From Lycorma delicatula (taxonomy: Eukaryota > Arthropoda > Insecta > Hemiptera > Fulgoridae), in assembly GCF_047948215.1 (NCBI RefSeq), contig NC_134456.1:59287029-59351028 (forward strand): 64,000 nucleotides of DNA, read 5' to 3'. Shown here one piece after another: positions 44,112-54,690 of the stretch. Below the pieces are notes generated by a model. That model ran no database searches, was not told where the DNA came from, and worked only from the letters and a program-made list of their open reading frames with translations. The translations under genes were made by a program, and so were the position numbers. Each line of letters starts with the position of its first letter. Position 1 is the stretch's first letter.

Positions 44112-44472
44112 ATTGCCTAGTTAATATACTGACAAGTAGTTTTATGAGTTTGAAAATTTCATAAAATTATACTATAAGTAGAAAACAAAATTTCATTGGG
44201 GTCCAAAAACACGACTGTAAATCATTAAAAGAAACCTAGCAATGATAGAGCGCTAAGCTTTTCAGAGAACATAGATTTTAGTACAAGTTTATTTTTTGGA
44301 TACTCAGTTATAATGAAAGCCTAATCTTTCTGTAGTCACTGTTCCAGTATTTATTTACACCATAGCCCTGCAGTAGTCTTCGCATTATCTGCATCCTTGG
44401 AGCACATATGTATCTCCTAGAAAATCAACCACTTACAAAGAACATTCATCAAACAGCAACAACATGATTACA
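44112..44472. other. non-coding
   Basis: Nothing recognised. Confidence 0.35.
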
Positions 44473-44474
44473 TA

Positions 44475-45354
44475 CGAGGTCTGTTAAAAAAATACTAGAC
44501 TAACGTCATAAAAAAATGTGCTTTATTCAATAGTTACTTGTCTGGGTCTTCTTCAAAGTACTCTCCTCCCCGACGCGCACTTATCACTTATGGTGTTTCC
44601 ACTTTTGTAAACAGTTCTGACACGCTTTTTTGTGATGTTCTTCAGTTCCTTTGTCGCATTTGCCTCAATCTCGGAAATCGTCTCAAATCTTCTTCCTTTC
44701 AAAGGTCTTTTGAGTTTGGGGAACAAGAAGAAGTCACAAGGAGCAAGATCAGGTGAGTAGTGTAGGTGGGGAAGAACAGTGATCGAGTGTTTGACCAAAA
44801 ACTCAAGACTTCTGAATGGAGCGTTATCGTATGAAAAAACCAGTGGTGCATCTTCAATTTTTCGGTCAAAATCTCGTAATATAATCCAACTGATATCCCA
44901 TACTCTTTAACAAGCTCTCTGATGGTCAGACGTCGATTTGCCCGAACCAGGGTGTTGATTTTGTCTACGTGCGAGTTGTCAGTTGACGTGGAAGGCCGTC
45001 TTCAATCGACTGACGGCCATCTTTAAAACGTCCATGCCACATAAAACATGTGGCACGCTTCACAACAACGTCGCCATAAGCCGTCTTGAGCATATCAAAC
45101 TTTTCACTCGCAGATTTTCCGAATTTAACACAAAATTTCACAGCAACTCTTTGCTCGTTCAAGTCACTCATTCTAAAATCCACCAAACGAAAAAACAAAC
45201 TTCACAACCACGTAGCTAAGCAACCAATAATAATACTTGCAATAAAAAGACTGCGTTGTAATCCATACGAACATGGCGACGCCAAGCGGATTTGACTGGA
45301 ACCAACTGGACCCGAGCAATTCAAACAGTCTACGTATTTCTTGAACAGAACTCG
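44475..45354 (-). mobile_element. internally deleted mariner, 880 bp
   Basis: The left end CGAGGTCTGTTAAAAAAATA and the reverse complement of the right end (CGAGTTCTGTTCAAGAAATA) form ~28-bp inverted repeats with TA on both sides (44473-44474 and 45355-45356). It is about 400 bp shorter than a complete mariner because the middle of the transposase is gone. With active transposase elsewhere in the genome it could still be mobilised. Confidence 0.85.
44553..45198 (-). pseudogene. mariner transposase N- and C-terminal parts, centre deleted
   Basis: The N-terminal part (45198 to about 44970) reads SDLNEQRVAVKFCVKFGKSA, then MLKTAYGDVVVKRATCFMWH and GRFKDGRQSIEDG, the helix-turn-helix region. The C-terminal part (44798-44553) reads VLPHLHYSPDLAPCDFFLFP (third Asp of DD34D), LKRPLKGRRFETISEIEANA and KELKNITKKR. 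The first and second catalytic Asp regions are missing between about 44800 and 44960. It belongs to a different mariner lineage from 38837-40108, judged by both the terminal repeats and the protein. Confidence 0.85.
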
Positions 45355-45594
45355 TATGTGGCAGTGTCCTCTATCCCCCTCATCCTTTGAAATGTCACTC
45401 TACCATTAATCTCTATGACTCCCAGTGAATAAATAAGAGTACATGCAGCCTATGCAGTTCAATCACATTCTCTATCATTTTCATGACAGCTGCTCCTAGA
45501 TGTACAAAAAACAACTTTTCTATTGGTAGTCCCTGCAGCCATCAAAGTCACTTCCACTAACTCAAATTCTGAGCTAGTTGCCATATTGCTTTAC

Positions 45595-45610
45595 AGGCCA
45601 CTAGTCCAAA
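45595..45610. repeat. 16-bp SINE target duplication, left
   Basis: AGGCCACTAGTCCAAA, repeated exactly at 45896-45911. Confidence 0.9.
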
Positions 45611-45895
45611 CCCACCAGGTTGGTCTAGTGGTCTTCCTAAATCAGCTGATTTGGAAGTCAAGAGTTCCAGCGTTCAAGTCTTAGTAAAGCCCGTTATTTT
45701 TACACGGATTTGAATACTAGTTTGTGGATACTGTGTTCTTTGGTTGGATGAGTTTCAATTTACCATATATCTCAGGAATGGTCAAACTAAGACTGTACAA
45801 GACTACACTTCATTTACATTCATACATATCAACCTCATTCATCCTCTGAAGTATTATCTGAAAAGAAATTACCGGAGGCTAAACAGGAAAATGAA
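45611..45895 (+). mobile_element. tRNA-derived SINE, full length
   Basis: It starts CCCACCAGGTTGGTCTAGTG (box A) and has AAATCAGCTGATTTGG, a box-B-like AGCGTTCAAGTC, the body TTTACACGGATTTGAATAC, CTTCATTTACATTCATACAT and the end CGGAGGCTAAACAGGAAAA. Perfect 16-bp duplications flank it, which is the mark of LINE-driven insertion and suggests a fairly recent event. It is the cleanest copy of the family in this window. Confidence 0.9.
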
Positions 45896-45911
45896 AGGCC
45901 ACTAGTCCAAA

Positions 45912-47985
45912 TACAAACAGTGTTGGGTATTAAAAGTTAGTTAAGAGCAAAAATAGTCATTTATCATTCTTTCATCCAACCTTTACTATGCAAATAGTAA
46001 AGCATCTGAAGAGAAGTTGTACCATGTCACATAAGCGAAAACAAAGTCAAAATGTAATCCGCAATCTCAAATGTTTACAAAACTCTATATATTTACAATT
46101 ATTAACATCCAAGAATATCTCTAAATATCTCTGGCAGATAATTATGAAAACACCTTCCTGAAGAGTAAGGTGAGAAATGCTCCCTTATTATCAAGACTGA
46201 TCTTCACTATAATCGGGCGCCAAAGTGCTCAACAGAACAATTGGAGTACGCTTAGGCATATGGCAAGAAGTTGTTGGGTCTAATGCTTACCTCCAATGGG
46301 CAGCTTTACTTCATCTTACAATTACTAGTTAGGAAACTGCCTAGTCACTATTTGCAACTCTCTCTGTGAAAGGGATCTCCACAAAACTAGGATTCCATCA
46401 GGTGCATTAGTACCAGACTGAAAGGGGGAATTGTGTCAGGTGAAGGATGGAAATATATTGCTTATCTCCCACCTAAGTACAGATACTTCTTACATAAATG
46501 ATCTACAAAGGATCAGAATACAATTCCAAAATTTGTTCATCTTAAAATCAAACCTATATATACTAATTAAAAATTTAATACCCACTACATAAAAAAAGAC
46601 CCAGCAGCAAGGTACCGATGTCCAGTTTCTGCAGTAAATAGGGGGATAAAACATCCCATGAAATTCTTGCATTCCATTCAATTTCCAATAAGCCCTTACA
46701 AATCTGCAAGTTGTATAATTTCTTTTTACGTTGTATTGTTTGATAGATAAAATACTTTATTTTACTAATTTGGTTATAATATTTTTTACATGTAATAGAA
46801 CATTGACTATCTGTCATTTGAGAATTCTCTGAAGTTATAAAAGATGCACTTATAATATTTGGAAGGTTGCACAACAATAAAACAAAGAGAAGTAAAAATT
46901 AAAATTTGGTTGTAGAATGCTAATCAAGAAAAATGTTACTTTACAAATAATATATTTTTAAAGATCATTTAGAAAAAACTATGTATTTATCTTTGTTTAA
47001 ATCCAGAAATATGTTTTTTTTCTATCAAGACCTGCACATCAGAACTAAATATTGTGTAGTAACACTGCACATTTATATTTCTGTAAAAATATTTCATGTT
47101 ACTAGGTAGTAATTACTACAGATATTTATGGAATACAAAACTTAATTATCATGATTTTCTAGCAGTTTAATAATATATATATAAAGAAAAATGTTTGTGT
47201 GTCCATTTGTCTTTTATACAGGACTAGTTTTATTCTGATCATGATCAAATTTTGCACACTATTCGCGAAAAAAGAGGAATATTGTTATTTACAATTCATT
47301 TTGAAAAACTATTCCCACCCATTCTTAAGCAAAACTTTAACGTGTAACTTTGTAGTTTTTCTTAATCATAAAAGCAGTGTGGAAATCGACCCAAGAGGAG
47401 TTAATTTTCTGCAAGCCCATATAATTTCCTAAAAAATACAATTTGCCTAGTTCTCACAGCATTCTTAGTTCCTAAATTAGTAACAAAGTTGAAAATTTGC
47501 ACACAATTGTTTTGTTCTTGACCCCGTTGTGAGCCACCATTTCTCTTCTCACCCGTTTTCACCTCCTTGTTAGCCTACAAAAACCTAAAATTCAAGCAAC
47601 ATCCAGAGCTACCGAGTACCAATAGGTGTACTTAATTTAGTTTTTTATCCTGTTTTCAAATATGTATTTGGAATTTGTCCATCGCTCACAGTTTTTTAAT
47701 TTTTTTAAATATTTTAAAACTTTTTTTGACCATTGTCAAGTAAAAGTTCCTAGAGCATTGTAAATATGACGAAACCAAATGAGCTAACTCAAACAGTAGC
47801 ATTGCTACTGTTGTGCAGGTTCAGACATGTATAAATGTGATCTAGTGTAGCACACATTCATCAGAATGATGCCAGTTGCAAGATAGTACTTAACCAGTAA
47901 ACACGTCATTGTGAATGCACTGAGTGTTTGAATTATTGTGTATTACATATTTACAACCTTTTTCTTTTAATTAGTGGTTAGTTAC
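45912..47985. other. non-coding
   Basis: No exon was recognised. It contains the dispersed repeat copy at 46015-46135 and a less AT-rich patch at 46140-46450 of unknown origin. 47160-47640 has a repeat-like look (CAAATTTTGCACACTATTCG) without recognisable coding content. Confidence 0.35.
46015..46135. repeat. dispersed repeat copy B
   Basis: Partner of 40289-40415; see there. Confidence 0.7.
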
Positions 47986-49460
47986 AAAATGCCTAGTTTG
48001 TTTAAATCATCCTAACAATTTTTGTTATGTATGTGGTGAAATGATGCTCAAGTCCCAAACGCAAAACCTTACTTCATTAGTAAAAAAGTGGTATAAACTT
48101 TATTTTGGGTGTAAAGTTGGGGATCAAACAAGGGCCTGGGCCCCAAATTTCTGTTGTTTATTGTGTTCTAGGGTTCTCACTACATGGAAAAATGGCACAC
48201 GCCTCATGCCATTTGCTATCCCTATGATTAGGAGGAAACCCAAAGATCACTCTTCTGACTGTCACTTCTGCTTAACAAATATTAAAGGGCTTACATCAAA
48301 ACATACAGTGGTGTAATTTTAACGATTTCATACAAGATTTAAAGTTATCCAAAAACCAGTCTGAAATGCTTGCTTCCAGGTTAAAAGGATCGAATCTTCT
48401 TCAAAAAAATACAAAGATATGTACTTATCGTAATTGTCATTCTGAATTTAAAGACTATTTTTCTGAAGAAAATGGCTTAGTGTTTTGTAATGACATATCT
48501 TCCCTTATGGAGACACTATGTAATGAACATAACTCGACAGAATGGCGCTTGTTCATTGATTCCTCTAAAGTTAGTTTAAAAGCTGTGCTTCTGCATAATG
48601 GCAAAAAATTCCCATCACTACCTGTGGCTTACTTTGCTAGTATGAAACATATGAAAACTTTAAATTTATATTGGAAAAGCTTTAATATGCAGTGTACAAA
48701 TGGAATATTTGTAGTGATTTGAAGGTAATTACACTTATTCTTGGTCTGCAGCTTGGTTACACCAATTGCTGTTGTTTTTTGTGTGAATGGGTTAGTAGGG
48801 GCAGAAAAAACCATTTCATTAGAAAAGAATGTTCTAAACATGAATCACTCACTTCTGAACAGAGAATGTTAAAAATGACCCACTGTGTAATTCTAAAAAT
48901 GTGTATCAATCTCCGTTACATTTCAAACTAGAATTAATGAAGAATTTTGTCAAGGCCATGGACAATACTTCTGGTTTCATGTACTTAAAACAGAAGTTTT
49001 CTAAAATTAGAGATGAAAAAATTACTGAAGGAATATTTGTGGGTCAACAAATACGATCATTAATGTACGATGAAAGATTTGAGGAACTATTGAATTCACT
49101 GGAGAAAGCAGCTTGACAAACATTCAAAAATGTTACTCAAGAATTTTTTGGGAAATCAAAAGGCAGAAAGTTACCGTGATATTGTTAATGATCTTACAAC
49201 ATCTTAAAAAAATTTGGGTTGTAATATGTCCTTAAAAGTACACTTCCTGTACTCACATTTAGATTTCTTCCTGGAAAATGTTGGCGCAGTGAGCGATGAG
49301 CACTTTCATCAGGGGATTTCAACTATGGAAAAGAGGTATCAAGGCAAGTTTTTGGAATCCTAATATACTGGCTAATTATTGTTGGACCATGGAGAGGGAT
49401 GCTCCATAGGCGAAATATAGCAGAAAATCATCATTTCTTACTTTCTAGGCGAGTCAAATG
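47986..49460 (+). pseudogene. decayed member of a multicopy, transposon-linked insect protein family
   Basis: The plus strand gives a nearly colinear ~450-residue protein in about six frame segments. NFCYVCGEMMLKSQTQNLTS has an N-terminal Cys-x2-Cys, followed by WYKLYFGCKVGDQTRAWAPN, FCCLLCSRVLTTWKNGTRLM, PFAIPMIRRKPKDHSSDCHF and CLTNIKGL (further Cys pairs). Then come NGLVFCNDISSLMETLCNEH, WRLFIDSSKVSLKAVLLHNG, a LGLQLGYTNCCCFLCEWVSR zinc-like block, LELMKNFVKAMDNTSGFMYL and YWLIIVG...YSRKSSFLT near the end. I recall this family as highly repeated 'uncharacterized' proteins in hemipterans and other insects, with no assigned function. Several cysteine pairs suggest zinc binding. This copy is dead. 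Confidence 0.6.
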
Positions 49461-49869
49461 TTTGAATATTGTGTAGTTAAAAATGCACAAAGTATTAAAA
49501 TGTTTGAAATTATAAATGCCTGTATATCAGACACCTTGCGTGATGAGGGAAAAACTGATATTATATTTGAATTCAAGAGAAAAAATTACGATCAGAATTA
49601 CATATTTTTTCTTCCTCAGGCAAAAGAAAAATCTTTTTTGTTCCCTAGTGTATTGTAATGAATGAAATAAACATCCAAAAATGGTGTGAAAGGATGAATG
49701 TGCATGATGAAAAAATTAATGTGCATGATGAAGAATGTTTCCTTAAAAATCACCAAGGACTTGTTGAAACACATCAATGATTAAATCAGAAAAGATCATC
49801 GCTCAATGATTTGCAACCTGGCCTTTCTTTTTCCTGATGTTTCAAGAGCTGTTATCTGTTTCATTGTTC

Positions 49870-50570
49870 ATGACCATTTAGGCTTCAGAAAGGTTTGTGC
49901 ATGTCTTAACGGAATGTCACAAAAAAATACCAATGGGATCTGCTTTGGAATTTTTGATGTGCTACACAGAAAAAAGTGATGAGTTCCTTAATTCAATTGT
50001 TGCTAGTGACAAAACATGGATTTCGCATTACACGCCATAGAGAAAACAGCAGTTAAATGAATAGCATCATCCTCAATCACCAACCAGACCAACAAAGGTC
50101 AAGCCACAGCCATTTGGATGCAAACTGATGGTCACAGTCTTTTGGGATCAGTTTGGCATACTGCAGATTGATTTCATGCCACGTGAAACGACTATAAATG
50201 CAGAAGCCTACTATACTTACTGTAGAAACTCTGCGCAAGTTACAGCCCGCCATTCAAAATTGGTAACATGAGCAGCTGACCGATGGGATCATCCTGCTGG
50301 ACGTTCACATGTTGTGGGTTCGACATGAGATTTACTGAGAACATTTGGATGGGAAATTTACAATCAACCACCATACAGTCTGGACTTAGCTCCTTCTGAT
50401 TACCATTTATTTAGGAAATTTTGAGTGGTAAGCAATTCGTGGGTCACAATGAATTAAAAATGTTGTTATCAGTGGCTATATGGACTGGCGGCAGGAGGAT
50501 ACAAGGGTATATTGAAGCTCGTGCTTCGCTACGATAAATGTCTTAATTCATGTAGAAATTACATAGAGAA
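49870..50570 (+). pseudogene. mariner transposase fragment, catalytic half
   Basis: In shifting frames: FRKVCACLNGMSQKN, VASDKTWISHYTP (first Asp changed, 'DKTWISHYTP' for 'DETWxxHYxP'), HHPQSPTRPTKVKPQP, MVTVFWDQFGILQIDFMPRE (VFWD with the second Asp region), AEAYYTYCRNSAQ, then IYNQPPYSLDLAPSDYHLF (third region) and a tail with RYDKCLN-like sequence at 50520. The N-terminal DNA-binding part is missing or unrecognisable. No terminal repeats were identified. Confidence 0.75.
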
Positions 50571-51961
50571 TTAGTATAAGGTATGCAGTTTAACATATTA
50601 AATATATATAATAAGTATATAAATAAGGGTTTTTTTGATAAAGCCCTTACTATTGTAATGAAAGAAAAATGTGCTGATCTTCAGAATAAAAAAGTATTTC
50701 ATTCAAAATTATTTCTGTAATAAAGGCTCCACCTAACTAGTTTCCTGGAAATATCTAATTATATTGATTGATAGGTCTAAAGTTTTTTCAAACCAAGATT
50801 TAAGACTGTAAATTATAAACTTTTTTTAAATCTAATACAACATTAAAAAAATATTATATAATCAGTATTGCCTAATATAATTAATTACCTGAATTGGTAG
50901 TGAGGCAGTCTAGTCCAGTTTGGTTGGCAATGAATATGTTTTCACTAAAATCCTATGATTTTAGTACTTTACTGAAAATGCATTTCTTGTCTTACATTTT
51001 TATAAATAGCGGTAACAAACATATGAAAACTTTGTTGTGTTTCTAATGTAACTTTTTATGCTGAATTCAAAAATGTTAACAGAATTTTTCCATCATCCAG
51101 AGATTTTGTGTGATAACATTTGTTAAGTATTGCTAACATGTAATTCTATGTATTTTTTTAGGAATAACATAGGTATCTAGAAGATATTTTCAGATTTCTA
51201 ACAGGGGGTGGGGTACAAACATAACATTGTGAAGACAATATACGTATTGATTCATTTACGATAGGTTCTACATATCAGCAGAGCAGTTTTCCAAGTCACA
51301 CAGTTAACACATCAGTAATGTTTAAACATTACATTATGTGTGTATGTACATAATGTATTTTCATTGTTTTGTGATTTACAGGTACTGTGACAAGTGTGTT
51401 ATGTTAGTGAATAAATATAGGAAGTGCAGAAATGATCCAGATAATTTTCTGTGTTTTTTTGTGTTAACCTTAATTTCATATATACATAATGAAATTTGAT
51501 TTACTTACATGCTTTTGGAAAACAATGGGCTGGTCAGAGTTATTGACATTTTCTTGAACATTGCTATAAACTTCGGAACCACTGTATAAAAGTGTATCTC
51601 TACTTTATACCACTTATAAACATGGTATTAACTTAGATGATCAGAAAGCGTCTTTCTTCTGTTAAATATCGGTACAAACTCCCTTTCTTACTCAAAGTTC
51701 TTGGCTAAAAATTAAAAATAACTTTTAGAATTAGTTTAATTGGTCTATGATTTTTTACTGATCATTTTCATAGAAAACACCAGAATCTTAGAATTTTTCT
51801 TCACTGCACAAACTTTCCCACTTTACAAACCCTTCATCACGAGCTGTAGTTTTTCATAAAACTATAGCTAAATTTGGTCATACACAAACTACTTGGACAC
51901 TAGCTTTATTTTATTTATAACCAGGCGTTTTTGATTACTTCTCTATAAATTCTTCAGCATA

Positions 51962-51986
51962 CATATATATATATATATATATATAT
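51962..51986. repeat. (AT)n microsatellite
   Basis: About 12 AT units. Confidence 0.9.
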
Positions 51987-52025
51987 GTGTATTTTTTTTT
52001 TTTTAAAGAACAATTAACATAAGAC

Positions 52026-52062
52026 ACTGCATACAGACACTCTGCAAGTGTCTGTATGCAGT
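52026..52062. repeat. perfect 16-bp hairpin with 5-nt loop
   Basis: ACTGCATACAGACACT (52026-52041), loop CTGCA, then the exact reverse complement (52047-52062). A three-base AAG/CTT extension lies outside a two-base bulge. It is about 280 bp beyond the TMEM203 stop codon. Confidence 0.8.
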
Positions 52063-52169
52063 CTTCTCACACTGGATTACATATTCATAAGTAAATATTT
52101 TGAGGTGTAAGAATAATGTTACATTTAGTAGTTTATTTGTAATAACTATTCATTACAAGAATGTAATTT

Positions 52170-52175
52170 TTTATT
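52170..52175 (-). terminator. candidate polyadenylation signal AATAAA for TMEM203/POP7
   Basis: AATAAA on the minus strand about 170 nt after the TMEM203 stop. Another AATAAA lies about 40 nt further (near 52133). In AT-rich DNA such motifs are common, so the choice is uncertain. No convincing AATAAA-plus-T/GT element lies between the POP7 stop and the TMEM203 start. Confidence 0.4.
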
Positions 52176-52343
52176 GTATAAAAACATATTTACATAATTA
52201 TATATAAATTTAAGTTATAATTACTCATTTAGATAAGTTATTTACAAGTTATATAAACATTATGTTTCTTTAAAAAAAAAAATTATAGAATATGTATTAT
52301 ATACACCTCAGAATATAACATCAGTCATTGACTAATACAACCC

Positions 52344-52751
52344 CTAATGAAGTTGACAAGCTCGAACAGCCATGAACTGAAGCAGAACAAATACAGGCGC
52401 TAGTATTTCTGAATATTCACATGAATTTTGCCCTGTTAATTTTTTACAAAGAAAAAATTCAAAAATAAATAATAATGATAAAAAGAATAATGACCACAAA
52501 GCACGTAGAAATGCAACTTTATACATAGCTTCTAGGTACATTCTTATTAAAACAATTACACAAAAATACGCATTAAGGGCATCAGCAGCAAATAGTGGTG
52601 AAAACACAATCCACCAATCTAATGAAGGATGATCTTCTTCAAGTTTAACTGCAACAAGGACAGAAAAAACTGTAATTGATATTAAATCAACCCATATCTC
52701 AAACACAGTCAATCCAAGCCACTGAACTAATTCTTTAAGAGAAAAAAACAT
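52344..52751 (-). CDS. TMEM203: TMEM203, ER four-helix membrane protein, intact
   Basis: The one-exon frame of 135 residues starts MFFSLKELVQWLGLTVFEIW and ends FVLLQFMAVRACQLH. Human TMEM203 has 136 residues and the same architecture: an 'LVQWLG..xFEI' start, a WW motif followed by FxPxFAADxLxxYF, the charged 'RxFWxLxxLSLxFxFExLLCxKL' helix and a C-terminal 'APVFxLLQxxxxRAC'. All are present here, with four predicted transmembrane helices. The family protein sits in the ER membrane and acts in calcium homeostasis; in mammals it is linked to STIM1/STING and to spermatogenesis. The start lies only 16 nt after the POP7 stop on the same strand, so it very probably depends on POP7's promoter. No break is seen. 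Identification is by eye but strong. Confidence 0.93.
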   Translation of the reverse strand: MFFSLKELVQWLGLTVFEIWVDLISITVFSVLVAVKLEEDHPSLDWWIVFSPLFAADALNAYFCVIVLIRMYLEAMYKVAFLRALWSLFFLSLLFIFEFFLCKKLTGQNSCEYSEILAPVFVLLQFMAVRACQLH

Positions 52752-52767
52752 TTTCAGAATTATCTCA

Positions 52768-52868
52768 CTACTCTTGCACTAAATGTTTATATAATTTTAT
52801 ATGAACTGATGAATTTGACCTAACTCTGGTATCCCCTTCCAAATCATCAGTAAGTGGTTCTAAATCAT
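52768..52868 (-). CDS. POP7: POP7 (Rpp20) terminal coding exon
   Basis: The acceptor TTTTTTGTTTCAG precedes 52868. The exon reads DDLEPLTDDLEGDTRVRSNS and SVHIKLYKHLVQE and ends at TAG 52768-52770, with an in-frame TGA right after. It aligns with the human Rpp20 C-terminus, in which an acidic 'xLEPxTDxxEPLTRIRNNSAIHI' strand ends the Alba-like fold. The first two bases complete the GAT codon split by the upstream exon's last G. Rpp20 is a shared subunit of RNase P and RNase MRP and pairs with Rpp25 to bind the P3 helix of the RNA. The exon is followed after 16 nt by the TMEM203 start codon. Confidence 0.9.
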
Positions 52869-53639
52869 CTGAAACAAAAAATAACAAATACAACTGAGCA
52901 TAATAATATACTAAGCAATTACAATAATTTAAATAGTATAATTTAGAGATCAAAATTAGAGTAGATAAGAATACTTTAAATTAGTAAATTTCAAGTACTT
53001 ATTTTTGTACTTTTGAAAAGTTTTGGATATATTATACTATGAAAACACTAAGTGTGCAAAAATGCTGTGCAAACAGGAAAAGTAATGACCAGGGGAGAGT
53101 GCCAACAACCCAGCCAATAGTAACTACTAAAAACTGAAAATTTCTTTGAATACTGTTCAAGTTTACACCTAGCAGATATACCAGATATTGATATTCTTAT
53201 TTATAATAAATCAGTTAAAGCAATGAATGACATTCATTACTTTTATTTGCAACTAGCCACAACATTGAAATTGAAACTTGGTGCTCAATTTAATACTAAT
53301 CTGCAGACTTGGGAAAATATTGGAATACAAATATTTTTAAAACAATTAAAACTAACTTATCAAACAATTTTATAGTACAAAATATGCAATTTAAGAGTAA
53401 GATATCCAAAATTTATTTCCTGGAAACATCTTGCAGGTGAGCTTCACTTCTACGTAAAAATACCTGCAGTCTCTTACTGACATAAGGACCTCAGAACTTT
53501 AAAAGCTTATAAAACTTTATTTAGATAACTAACAGATTCGGTTGAGGTCTCATTCCATAGCAAAACACATCAAGTTTGACTCACGTAGTTCATTAGTACC
53601 AAATTCAGCCACCAACACTGTCACCAGAGTCATTAAAAA
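52869..53639. other. POP7 intron, 3' end
   Basis: AT-rich intron sequence without recognised elements up to the transposase remnant at 53640. Confidence 0.6.
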
Positions 53640-54690
53640 TGGATACATTTACTGGTGCGGAATGTGCTTCCTGTGTGTTTTGGTTTCATGATTTGCAGTC
53701 AGCAACTGCAGCAGTTCACTGTAATTTTCATAGAAAGTAAGATACGGAGCCTCCTAATGGGCATACAATTTACTCTTAGCACCAAAACTTCATTGAGACA
53801 AGTTTTTCTGTTAAAATATACAAAATCACCAGGACACCCTCATGTCCCTGAAGCTCTGTGAAATAGCTTGGAGAAAGCTTTGCATGGGGTTCGAAGAAAT
53901 CAACTGGATGTGCATCACATGAGACTGGCGTTCCAAAATAGACTTTTCTGTTGTAATATGTAGACAATTACACTTGAAGTCATACAAACTAACCACGTTC
54001 AACACATTGCAGATGATAAGTTGCTCAACTGCAGTTTTGTGTGGAAATGATGGATAGAACTGCAACAAAATAATTTCTGACAATGTAATTTTTAATGATA
54101 GTCAGTCATTTTCACATCAGTGGCAAGGTGAACACCCATAACTGCCGAATATGGGTTAGCAAAACCCTAATGAAACTTAGTAGCACATTTGTGAGCTGAA
54201 AGATCAATTTTTTTGTGCCTTAAGCAAACAAAGACTATACAGTTTAGTTCTTCTTCCAGGAGGTAACCATAAATGGTACCATTTATTTGAAAATGCTTCA
54301 AAATTTTTTTAACTCCTCAGTTAAAGACAATGACAACCAAGATGGATGTCAGTACTATCAGCAAGTTAAGGCACCACTTCACTACCACCTAGATGTCTGA
54401 GATTTTCTTGATACTCAATTCCCTGGTCGGTAGATTGGTCATGAAGACCCAATTGCATTACCACCTTCCTCCCCAGATTTGACCCAGCCAGATTTTTTCT
54501 TATGGGGTTTCATTAGAGATCAGATTTACATACCACCTTTGCCTGCTGATCTTATTGAGCTAAGACTTCGAATTAATAATGCAGCTGCAGAAGTAAGTCT
54601 AACTTGCTGGCTATAGTCTGGAATGAAATTGACTTCAGGTAGGATGTAAGTCACATTACAAATGGAAGCCATATCAAACCAAAGTGAATG
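53640..54690 (+). pseudogene. mariner-related transposase pseudogene inside the POP7 intron
   Basis: The plus-strand pieces in order are: CVFWFHDLQSATAAVHCNFH (N-terminal), a decayed SPGHPHVPEAL linker (normally 'SPGRPRVPE'), a helix region near 53870-53960, HISGKVNTHNCRIW (after the first Asp), INGTIYLKMLQNF, then LPPSSPDLTQPDFFLWGFIR (third catalytic region), DQIYIPPLPADLIELRLRIN and NAAAEV. Frames change at least five times and stops are numerous. It is the same broad family as 4841-5960. The orientation is opposite to the host gene. Confidence 0.75.

Larger units (their letters stand above)
50571..52343. other. non-coding 3' flank of TMEM203
   Basis: AT-rich, no exon seen. It contains an (AT)n tract at 51962-51986 and a perfect hairpin at 52026-52062. 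The proximal 180 bases are probably the 3' untranslated region of the TMEM203/POP7 transcript. Confidence 0.45.

Noticed and set aside
52768..52953. ATG at 52953 as the start of a small protein
   Set aside because: The codons above 52868 are intron. A TTTTTTGTTTCAG acceptor and a perfect phase match to the POP7 exon at 58842-59010 show that it is a terminal exon.
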